A DNA stretch of 64,000 bases, taken from the NCBI RefSeq assembly GCF_900497695.1, contig NZ_UIDD01000007.1, positions 62,001 to 126,000 of the forward strand. Direction: 5' to 3'. The stretch comes from Pseudomonas wadenswilerensis. Lineage in GTDB: Bacteria; Pseudomonadota; Gammaproteobacteria; Pseudomonadales; Pseudomonadaceae. The notes below the pieces were generated by a model. The model made no database searches. It was not told where the DNA came from and was given only the letters and a program-made list of their open reading frames with translations. The position numbers were made by a program, and so were the translations under genes. Shown in pieces: positions 45,722-53,290 of this stretch (position 1 is the first letter of the stretch; the number at the start of each line of letters is the position of its first letter).

Positions 45722-47878
45722 ATGTTACATCTGGGAGTCGCAAAGGCAGGACGGGGTGGCCAGCATCGCCGGGCGCATCTGGGGATGGTGCTGGTGCTGG
45801 GCTTGAATCCCCTGGCGCTGGCCATTGCTGCAGAGAGTGGCAGCGGGACGCTGCAGCTGGGCAACATCGAGATCACCGGCAAGGACAGCGCAAGTAGCGT
45901 GACCGCACCCGGTGTCACCACCATTGGCAAGATGCCGCTCAAGTTGCGCGAGACCCCGCAATCGGTGAGCGTGATCGACCACGAGCGTATCGAGCAACAG
46001 AACCTGTTCAGCCTCGATGAAGTGATGCAGCAGGCCACCGGGGTCACTGTGCAGCCGTTCCAGTTGCTGACCACCGCCTATTACGTGCGCGGCTTCAAGA
46101 TCAACTCCTTCGAGCTCGATGGGGTGCCGGCCTTGCTCGGCGACACCGCCAGTTCACCGCAGGACATGGCGGTGTATGAACGGGTCGAGATCCTGCGCGG
46201 CTCCAACGGCCTGCTGCATGGCAGTGGCAACCCGGCAGCCACCGTCAACCTGGTGCGCAAGCGCCCGCAAAAGGACTTTGCCGCCAGCACTACCTTGAGT
46301 GGCGGTAGCTGGGACCGTTACCGCGGTGAGATCGACGTCGGCGGGCCGTTGACCGACTCCGGCAATGTGCGTGGGCGGATGGTTGCGGCCTACGAGGACC
46401 GTGACTACTTCTACGATATCGGCAAGCAGGACACCCAGCTGCTCTACGGCATCAGCGAATTCGACCTGAGCCCGGACACCCTGCTGACCCTGGGCGCGCA
46501 GTACCAGACCATCGATTCGGTGACCAACATGGCCGGCGTGCCGATGGCCAAAGATGGGTCGAGCCTGAACCTGCCGCGCTCCACTTACCTGGATGTCGAC
46601 TGGGATCGCTTCAAGTGGACCACGCGCCGGGTGTTCGGCTCGCTGGAACAGCAACTGGACCACGACTGGAAAGCCAAAATCGCTGCCGAGTACCAGGACG
46701 CAGATTCCAGCCTGCGCTATGCCGGGGCCTTTGGTGCAATTGATCCGCTTACCGGCGACGGCGGGCATCTGATGGGCGCCGCATACAAGTTCGAGAGTAC
46801 CCAGAAGAGCGTTGATGCATCGCTCAACGGGCCGTTTACGTTGTTCGGCCGCAGCCATGAGTTGCTGCTGGGCAGCAACTACAGCCAGGGTGAAACCGAA
46901 CAGCGCATGGCGAACTTCACCACGCCGCTGAACGTGCCGGTGAACGTCTATCGCTGGGACCCGCACAGCGTGCCCAAGCCGGGTATCGGCGCCTATACCT
47001 CGCCGGGCTCGACCACGACCACGTCCAAGGGCGTCTACGCGCTGACCCGTTTCAAGCTGCTCGATCCGCTGACCCTGGTGGTCGGCGCCCGGGCCAGCTG
47101 GTGGGACCAGGACGCGCCGGGCGATCACTTCAAACCCGGGCGCGAGATCACCCCCTACGGCGGGCTGATCTGGGACTTCGCCCAGGACTGGTCGTGGTAC
47201 GCCAGCTATGCCGAAGTCTTCCAGCCGCAGACCGGGCAGACCTGGAGCGGTGAACTGCTCAAGCCGGTGGAAGGCAAGACCTATGAGACCGGGATCAAGG
47301 GCGAGTTGCTGGAGGGGCGCCTGAACGTTTCCCTGGCAGCGTTTCGCATCGACCTGGAAAACAATCCGCAGGTTGACCCCGAACACCCAGGTGCCGGGCC
47401 AAACACCTATTACATCAGCGGCGGCAAGGTGCGCAGCCAGGGCTTCGAGCTGGAAAGTACCGGCTACATCACCCCGGACTGGAGCCTGTTCGCCGGCTAT
47501 ACCTACACCACCACCGAGTACCTTAAAGACACCCGCAGCACTTCGGGCGACCGCTATGCCGAGTTCACTCCCCGGCACATGCTGCGACTCTGGAGCCAGT
47601 ACGAGCTGCCGTGGCAGGACCGGCGCTGGAGTGTTGGTGCCGGGGTGCAGGCGCAAAGTGATTTCTCTGCGCAATCGGGCGCCGTGTCGATGGAGCAGGG
47701 CGGTTATGCGTTGCTCAACGCGCGGGTTGCCTATCGCATCGACGAGCACTGGACGGCCTCGCTCAATGGCAACAACCTGGCCGACCGCAAGTACTACCAG
47801 AGCCTGTCCACCCCCAACTGGAACAACCGCTACGGTGAGCCGCGCAGCCTCAACATGACCCTGCGAGGCACGTTCTGA
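45722..47878 (+). CDS. fptA: ferripyochelin TonB-dependent receptor FptA
   Basis: 718 residues. The signal peptide is long ([17 protein letters not shown] after a basic N-terminus). The plug domain includes [41 protein letters not shown] and [19 protein letters not shown]. The 22-strand barrel ends in the classical aromatic TLRGTF. No FecA-type N-terminal signalling domain is present, so regulation runs through PchR. It takes ferripyochelin across the outer membrane. fptB starts on its stop codon (TGATG). Confidence 0.94.
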   Translation: MLHLGVAKAGRGGQHRRAHLGMVLVLGLNPLALAIAAESGSGTLQLGNIEITGKDSASSVTAPGVTTIGKMPLKLRETPQSVSVIDHERIEQQNLFSLDEVMQQATGVTVQPFQLLTTAYYVRGFKINSFELDGVPALLGDTASSPQDMAVYERVEILRGSNGLLHGSGNPAATVNLVRKRPQKDFAASTTLSGGSWDRYRGEIDVGGPLTDSGNVRGRMVAAYEDRDYFYDIGKQDTQLLYGISEFDLSPDTLLTLGAQYQTIDSVTNMAGVPMAKDGSSLNLPRSTYLDVDWDRFKWTTRRVFGSLEQQLDHDWKAKIAAEYQDADSSLRYAGAFGAIDPLTGDGGHLMGAAYKFESTQKSVDASLNGPFTLFGRSHELLLGSNYSQGETEQRMANFTTPLNVPVNVYRWDPHSVPKPGIGAYTSPGSTTTTSKGVYALTRFKLLDPLTLVVGARASWWDQDAPGDHFKPGREITPYGGLIWDFAQDWSWYASYAEVFQPQTGQTWSGELLKPVEGKTYETGIKGELLEGRLNVSLAAFRIDLENNPQVDPEHPGAGPNTYYISGGKVRSQGFELESTGYITPDWSLFAGYTYTTTEYLKDTRSTSGDRYAEFTPRHMLRLWSQYELPWQDRRWSVGAGVQAQSDFSAQSGAVSMEQGGYALLNARVAYRIDEHWTASLNGNNLADRKYYQSLSTPNWNNRYGEPRSLNMTLRGTF

Positions 47879-48159
47879 TGGCAACCCCCGGCCTCGGGCC
47901 ATGGCCACTGCGCATCTGTCTTGCGCTGGCCGGCAGTGTGCTGAGCAGCCTGCAACTGGCGGTGCTGCTGGCCCGGCACTATCCCTGGGGCGGCGGGCTT
48001 GAGCGGCTCTACGCCGGGATTTTTCTCGGCTTGGGCTTTCTCGTGACGGTGCTGCTGTGGGTGCTACTGGCGCCAGATCGCCAGCGTGTGGTCTATCGCT
48101 CCGGCGTCTGGCTGTTGCTGTTCACCCCATGGCTGTTGTGGGAAGGGACCCGGACATGA
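47878..48159 (+). CDS. fptB: FptB-like small membrane protein
   Basis: 93 residues with three hydrophobic segments (LALAGSVLSSLQLAVLLA, GIFLGLGFLVTVLLWVLL, LLLFTPWLLW). The first base of its ATG is the last base of the fptA stop codon. Size and position fit fptB of the P. aeruginosa fptABCX operon. Function is unknown; a role beside FptC in periplasmic or inner-membrane steps of uptake is inferred. Confidence 0.8.
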   Translation: MATPGLGPWPLRICLALAGSVLSSLQLAVLLARHYPWGGGLERLYAGIFLGLGFLVTVLLWVLLAPDRQRVVYRSGVWLLLFTPWLLWEGTRT

Positions 48160-49658
48160 TGGGGGCACCGCGGGCGCTGGTGCAGCGCGTGCATTCCGGC
48201 GCTGGAGGCGTGTTTGGCCTGCTGCTGTTCGTGATTCTGCTCAGCGGGGCCTGGAGCATGGCCCATGAAGACTTGCGCACCTGGTTTCGCGGCCCGGCAG
48301 CCTTGGCACCAGGGCCAACACTGCCCCTGACGCAGTGGCTGGAGGTGGCGAGCCGGCATGGCCTGACGCCGGAGGCGTTGCACATCCGCTTGCCCGATGG
48401 TCAGCGTGCGGTGGTTGAACTATGCGCTTCAGCCAACCAGTGCACTCTGGAACTGGACCCGGCCACTGGCCGGGAGTTGGCGCCGGTAAATGCAGCCGAC
48501 ATCCTCTTCAACCTGCACAAGAGCCTGTTTAGCGGGTTCCCCGGGCGGATCCTGATCAGCCTGCTGGGCGTGGTGTTGTTGCTGATGATCTGGGCGGGCA
48601 GCGCGCTGCACAGCGGGCGTTTGCAGGACCTCAAGCGCTTGCGCCGCGACCGCGGCCTGCGGGTGCTGGCCCATGACCTGCACAGCCTGATCGGCCGCTG
48701 GGCCGGGCCGTGGCTGCTGTTGTTCGGGGTCACCGGGGCGCTGTCCGGCCTCGGCGCCCTCGGCACGGTGGCCCTGGCTGGGCAGGCGTTTCCCGGGGCC
48801 CCGCAGCAAGCGTTCATGCAGTTGCTCGGCGCCCCGCCGCAGGTCGAGCCGCAGGCCGCCACGACCCAGGCGCTCGATCTCGATCAACTGCTGCACAACG
48901 ACGCGGCGGCGCACCCAGGCTTTGCCGCCCAGAGCGTCACGCTGCATCGCTGGGGTGAACCCGGGGCCTGGGTGGAAGTGGCCGGCATCGAGCAGGGGCT
49001 GCCCAGTACCGCCGTGTTCGAGCGGCATGCCTACCGCGGCGATGACGGCCAGCCCCTGGGCACCAGCAGCGCGAGTGGGCGTGGGTTCTGGTTGCAGGCG
49101 TTCATTGCGGTGCAGCCGCTGCACTTTGCCGACTATCGCTGGCTGCCCCACGCGGGGCCGCTGTTGCGCGCGGTGCATTTCGGCATGGCATTGGCGGCGG
49201 CGGTGCTGGTCCTCAGCGGCCTGTACCTGTGGCTGGAGCGCCGGCGGCTCAAGGCAGGCGCGGGTTGGCAAGTGCTGCTGCGAATGGTCGTCGGTGGCGG
49301 CGGCGGGCTGCTGGCTGCCAGCGCTGTACTGCTGTGCGCCGGAGCGCTGGCCAATCTGGGGCTGTTGCCGCCCAGCGTGCTGCCGGGGTGCTTCTGGGGC
49401 AGCTGGACCGCCAGCCTGCTGCTGGCGGCGCTCATGCCGCCTCAGCGGCAACCGTTGCGCCTGCTGTTGAGCGTGGCCGGCCTGGCTTACCTGAGCGCCG
49501 GCGCCTTGCACCTGGCTGGCAGCCTGGTGCACGCCAACCTGGTCGTCTGGCCGATCGACCTGGTGCTGCTGCTCGGTGGCGCCAGTGCCCTGTGGGCGGT
49601 GCGCCGCCTGACTCTTTTTACGCGTACGGCACGGGCTGCCGACGCCAACGCTGTTTGA
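48156..49658 (+). CDS. fptC: PepSY-domain membrane protein FptC (reductase-like)
   Basis: 500 residues from the ATG at 48156 (or 48159), overlapping fptB. PepSY-associated TM family: a helix near the N-terminus (GGVFGLLLFVILLSGAWSM), a large periplasmic loop with DILFNLHKSLFSGFPGRI, a helix LLGVVLLLMIWAG, the motif DLHSLIGRWAGPWLLLFGVTG, and several C-terminal helices. Related PepSY proteins beside siderophore receptors reduce ferric siderophores at the inner membrane, and conserved His in the helices (HKSLF, DLHSL, RAVHF) would fit haem binding. This reductase role is inferred. It is the homologue of P. aeruginosa PA4219 by place and type. Confidence 0.85.
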   Translation: MMGAPRALVQRVHSGAGGVFGLLLFVILLSGAWSMAHEDLRTWFRGPAALAPGPTLPLTQWLEVASRHGLTPEALHIRLPDGQRAVVELCASANQCTLELDPATGRELAPVNAADILFNLHKSLFSGFPGRILISLLGVVLLLMIWAGSALHSGRLQDLKRLRRDRGLRVLAHDLHSLIGRWAGPWLLLFGVTGALSGLGALGTVALAGQAFPGAPQQAFMQLLGAPPQVEPQAATTQALDLDQLLHNDAAAHPGFAAQSVTLHRWGEPGAWVEVAGIEQGLPSTAVFERHAYRGDDGQPLGTSSASGRGFWLQAFIAVQPLHFADYRWLPHAGPLLRAVHFGMALAAAVLVLSGLYLWLERRRLKAGAGWQVLLRMVVGGGGGLLAASAVLLCAGALANLGLLPPSVLPGCFWGSWTASLLLAALMPPQRQPLRLLLSVAGLAYLSAGALHLAGSLVHANLVVWPIDLVLLLGGASALWAVRRLTLFTRTARAADANAV

Positions 49659-49670
49659 TTGGAGACTCAA

Positions 49671-50888
49671 ATGCTGGATCTGTTGAAACATTGGCGCATG
49701 GTGCTGACGTTCGCCCTGTTGTACCTCTCCCAGGGCATTTGCTTCGGCATCGCCATGGATGCCTTGCCCACGCTGTTGCGCCACGACGGTGCTGCACTTG
49801 ATGCCCTGGCCTTCCTGCCGCTGGTGGGCCTGCCGTGGGTGGTGAAATTCATCTGGGCACCGCAAGTGGACAACCTCTGGAACCCGCGCCTGGGGCGGCG
49901 GCGCAGCTGGATCATGCCGATGCAGATCCTGGTGCTGCTGTGCCTGGTGACCCTGGCGAGCATTGGCCTGAGTGTCGACACCGCAGGCTGGGCCGTGGGC
50001 CTGCTGATCCTTGCCTCGTTCGCCAGCGCCACCCAGGACATCGCCACCGACGGCATGGCCGCCGAGTATTTCAGTGAGAACATGCTGGCGCGGATCAACG
50101 CGATCCAGGTCGGCGGCACCATGTTCGGCTTCTTCGTCGGTGGTGCCGGGGCGCTGTTGCTCAGTGGCCACTTCGGGCAAACCACGGCCTTTGGCCTGTT
50201 GGCGCTGGTGCCGTTGGCGAGCCTGTGCTGCGTAGCCTGGCTGCACGTAGCACCCGCGAAGAAAAAACAGCCGGACGTAGCGCACGCGAGCCTGCTGCGC
50301 TTTATCAAACGGCCCAAGGCCGTGTCGCTGGTGGTGCTGGCGCTGCTCTCGGCCATGACCGCGGTCTCCGGGTTCGGCTTGTCGAAACTGTTCCTCAACG
50401 ATGCCGGCTGGTCCTTGCAGGCCATCGGCCAACTGGGCATGAGCGGCGGGGTGGTGACCATCGTCCTGGGTTGCGGCGGTGGTGCCTGGCTGATCCGCGT
50501 GCTGGGCTTGTGGCCGGCGTTCATGCTGGCGGTGGCCATGGCCGGGGTGGCCGCACTGGTCTGGCTGCTGCAGGCCAGCGGGGTAGTGGCGACCCAGGTC
50601 GGGTTGATCTGGCTGGCGGTAGGGCTGGGCTCGTTTGCCACCGGCGCTAGCTCGGTGGCGATCATGACCGCATCGATGGCGTTTGCCGGGCAAAGCGACC
50701 AGGCCGGCACCGACATGACCGCCGTGCAAAGCACCCGCGACCTGGGCGAGATGCTGTCATCCTCGCTGTTGCTGGGGTTGACCGCGCAGGCCGGTTACAG
50801 CGGCGGGTTTCTGGCAGGGGCGCTGATGGCGATGGTGGCGTTGCTGGTTGCGCTGAATCTGGCGCGGTATCGGGTTATCGCTGAGTAG
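49671..50888 (+). CDS. fptX: ferripyochelin inner-membrane importer FptX (MFS)
   Basis: 405 residues from the ATG at 49671 (ggaga upstream). AmpG/RhtX-type major facilitator with about 12 helices: FALLYLSQGICFGIAMDALP, GLPWVVKFIWAPQVDN, ATQDIATDGMAAEYFS and TDMTAVQSTRDLGEM are typical of the RhtX/FptX group. It brings ferripyochelin into the cytoplasm. It closes the fptABCX run; a BIME hairpin follows. Confidence 0.93.
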   Translation: MLDLLKHWRMVLTFALLYLSQGICFGIAMDALPTLLRHDGAALDALAFLPLVGLPWVVKFIWAPQVDNLWNPRLGRRRSWIMPMQILVLLCLVTLASIGLSVDTAGWAVGLLILASFASATQDIATDGMAAEYFSENMLARINAIQVGGTMFGFFVGGAGALLLSGHFGQTTAFGLLALVPLASLCCVAWLHVAPAKKKQPDVAHASLLRFIKRPKAVSLVVLALLSAMTAVSGFGLSKLFLNDAGWSLQAIGQLGMSGGVVTIVLGCGGGAWLIRVLGLWPAFMLAVAMAGVAALVWLLQASGVVATQVGLIWLAVGLGSFATGASSVAIMTASMAFAGQSDQAGTDMTAVQSTRDLGEMLSSSLLLGLTAQAGYSGGFLAGALMAMVALLVALNLARYRVIAE

Positions 50889-50918
50889 GGGGATCGTCCG
50901 CTCGAACGGCGATTAGAC

Positions 50919-51007
50919 GGTGGGAGCGGGCTTGCCCCGCGATAGGGTCATGGCCGCGTGATAGACAATGCCCATGGCCCGGATCGCGGGGCAAGCCCGC
51001 TCCCACC
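50919..51007. repeat. BIME copy 1 (REP pair, 89 bp)
   Basis: ggtgggagcgggcttgcccc and its inverse flank a 40-bp centre. On the minus strand the whole unit, including the centre, is a copy of the BIME at 58430-58518. It may also serve as a transcript end for fptX. Confidence 0.88.
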
Positions 51008-51130
51008 TGGATGCCATACACCGGCAGCTCTGGGTCGAAAGCAGTCACCCACGACCGGCAGCTAACGACCCAAAGCAGCCTTTCATCAACAGCTAGAATC
51101 GGCGACCAGGCTCCTAGATAGGCAGTCAAA

Positions 51131-51631
51131 TCACGAAACGGTTTTTGCCATCTCAGATGTATTCGCCCAGCCCAGTCCTTCATACACCGGCTTGCCGGCC
51201 TTGGTCGCGTGTAGCACGGCAAAACTCATTCCGCGTTGCGCAAATTCGGCTTCAGCCAACTTCATCAGGGTTGAAGCCAGGCCCCGGCGCCGGTAAGCAG
51301 GTTCGACGAAAACATTTAGCACATAGCCGCGCTGGTCTAAGGCCGGATGGGACGGATGAGGTGGCCAGTCGATATTCATCAGACCTATCGCCGCCACAGG
51401 CTGCCCCGTGTCCATCAGCGCAAAACCGTAGTAGCGGCCATCGAATAGGCGCTGGTGCAACCAGGGCCGGAAGTGCTCAGTCATCACCCGCAACTCCGAT
51501 GGGTCTCCTCCCGCCTCAAGGAACATCGTTTCACGGTGCACACAAATGATCTCACGGTCATTTGGCCCTAGCCGACGGGCCGTCAAGCCTGAAAAATCGA
51601 TGTTGCCGGGAATATCTTTCATCGTATGCAC
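51131..51631 (-). CDS. GNAT-family N-acetyltransferase
   Basis: 166 residues. Acetyl-CoA binding motif A is VLNVFVEPAYRRRGLASTLM (R/Q-x2-G-x-A/G type: RRRGLA). Other GNAT marks are ARRLGPNDREIICVHRE at the start and the closing AGKPVYEGLGW. It is a cytosolic acetyl transferase of unknown substrate. A second in-frame Met lies three codons in. It stands alone, on the minus strand, inside the stretch bounded by the two inverted BIMEs. Confidence 0.82.
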   Translation of the reverse strand: MHTMKDIPGNIDFSGLTARRLGPNDREIICVHRETMFLEAGGDPSELRVMTEHFRPWLHQRLFDGRYYGFALMDTGQPVAAIGLMNIDWPPHPSHPALDQRGYVLNVFVEPAYRRRGLASTLMKLAEAEFAQRGMSFAVLHATKAGKPVYEGLGWANTSEMAKTVS

Positions 51632-51888
51632 CTGGACGGAGCGGCCGATGGTAGGGCGGTCAATAGGAGAATGTTAGACACAGATTGAATAAAAACGCGC
51701 CATACAGCGATCGCGGCGCACGCATCCGCTCTTCAACGGATACGCTACGACTTCAACGCTGGTCATGGCATATACGCCCTAGAGCGTAGCTAAGCACTCC
51801 GAAGCTGTTGACCGGGACGACATTGTTGGATGATTGTTTTTGACCGCTTTTGGCCGTTAGCTGACCTACATGAATGACCGCTCTGGGT

Positions 51889-53118
51889 TGTGGATTCAAC
51901 CGGTCGATGCAACAGATTGGCTAAATCGTTCAGTGGGCGTTTCGTAGTTTAGTGTTTTCCGGGGGCGGCTGTTCAGCTGCCTTGCCACTTCATTGAGCGT
52001 GGCTTGCGAGTGCTCCGCAAGGTCGGTCCCTTTCGGGAAGTACTGCCTTAACAACCCGTTGGTGTTCTCATTCGATCCCCGTTGCCAGGGGCGATGAGGG
52101 TCGCAGAAGTAGACCTTGATGTCGGTAGCCACCGTAAAGCGCTTATGGTCAGCCATCTCTTTGCCGCGATCCCACGTCAGCGATTGGTAGAGTCCCTCGG
52201 GAAGTTCGCGGGCGTTTTCGATCAGGGCGCTGATGACCGTCTCGGTATCCTTACCAGCCAACTTCACCAGCATTACGTAACGTGTATGACGCTCCACAAG
52301 AGTGGCAATTTGGATGTTCCTGCTACCGCACAGCAGGTCACCTTCCCATTGACCTGGTACCGCCCGATCCTGAGCCGCGGCCGGGCGTTCGCGGATCGAT
52401 ACCGCGTCTGTGATTCCACCGTGATTTTCTTTCTTCTGCGTGTGATGGCGCGAGCGACGCATGGCTCGCGTTCGCCGTAAATGCTCAAGCAACTCCTTCT
52501 TCAGAGCCCCGCGAGCCTGTATGAAGAGGGTGCGATAGATCGTCTCGTGTGACACCTGATAGCTCGTATCGTCCGGGTAGGTGCGTTTCAGCCAGCCGGC
52601 AATTTGTTCCGGTGACCACTGCAGTTGAAGCTTGTCTGCAACAATTTGCGCCACCGCTCGGTTCTCAACAAGCTTGCAGACCTTGGGTCGATGGGCGCGA
52701 TCCCAGGCAGACTGATCAGCTCGATTAGCCCGATAGCTGCCTTGGCCACCGTTGCGTCTGATCTCACGACTGATCGTAGAGGCTGCTCGCCCTAGAAGCG
52801 CGGCTATGGAACGGATCGAGTTACCTGCCACCACTGCACGCGAAATATCTTCGCGTTCAGCCAACGTCAGGGCCAATCTGGACCTGCGCCGTACAGCGGG
52901 TCTGATGCCCCCGGTCTCCGCCAAGATGCGCTGTATCGATGAGTGGTTTCGATCAAATAGTTGGGCGATGTGCTGAAGAGAGTCGCCTTTTTGCCAGTGA
53001 TCCCACATCAGTTTTTTCTGGCTTTCGGTGTAATAGATCCGAGGTCTCTGCTTCATCTGCAACACTCCTTCTGCTTACACAGAATTTAGTTGTGTTGCAT
53101 CGACCGGTTGAATTCACA
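51889..53118 (-). mobile_element. IS30-family insertion sequence (1230 bp)
   Basis: Terminal inverted repeats of about 26 bp: the left end starts TGTGGATTCAACCGGTCGAT and the right end, inverted, starts TGTGAATTCAACCGGTCGAT, with one mismatch. A 2-bp duplication GT flanks it (51887-51888 and 53119-53120). Removing the element and one GT restores CTCTGGGTCGATTGCTGCC, which matches a dispersed local repeat (for example near 56040). It carries one intact transposase gene, so it may still be active. Confidence 0.85.
51896..53065 (-). CDS. IS30-family transposase
   Basis: 389 residues. The N-terminal helix-turn-helix (DSLQHIAQLFDRNHSSIQR, SIRSIAALLGRAASTISREI) binds the ends. A DDE catalytic core follows: D in GQWEGDLL, D in LTWDRGKEM and E in GSNENTNGLLRQYFPKG, the classic IS30 pattern. 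Its stop lies 7 bp inside the left end of the element. No frameshift or stop is seen, so it is probably functional. Confidence 0.95.
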   Translation of the reverse strand: MLQMKQRPRIYYTESQKKLMWDHWQKGDSLQHIAQLFDRNHSSIQRILAETGGIRPAVRRRSRLALTLAEREDISRAVVAGNSIRSIAALLGRAASTISREIRRNGGQGSYRANRADQSAWDRAHRPKVCKLVENRAVAQIVADKLQLQWSPEQIAGWLKRTYPDDTSYQVSHETIYRTLFIQARGALKKELLEHLRRTRAMRRSRHHTQKKENHGGITDAVSIRERPAAAQDRAVPGQWEGDLLCGSRNIQIATLVERHTRYVMLVKLAGKDTETVISALIENARELPEGLYQSLTWDRGKEMADHKRFTVATDIKVYFCDPHRPWQRGSNENTNGLLRQYFPKGTDLAEHSQATLNEVARQLNSRPRKTLNYETPTERFSQSVASTG

Positions 53119-53290
53119 GTCGATTGCTGCCGTTTGCGATGAGCTGCTCTCGACGAGAAGCACGGAAGATGACTAAACGCATGAACCGGCTATCGACCCT
53201 GCACGTAATGATGGCAATATGACTCCTCTTGGAGAAAGTAGCATTCGGCGCGAGGCGAAGCCGGATGTCATGTGCATAGGGATAAGGAAT

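Noticed and set aside
48429..50729. 766-residue minus-strand frame rich in Gln and His
   Set aside because: Antisense to fptC and fptX. The composition (Q, H, A rich) is typical of shadow frames in high-GC Pseudomonas genes.
26005..50888. yersiniabactin or enantio-pyochelin instead of pyochelin
   Set aside because: There is no polyketide module as in HMWP1, and PchE has the epimerase insert that enantio-pyochelin PchE lacks. Gene order is that of the pyochelin locus.
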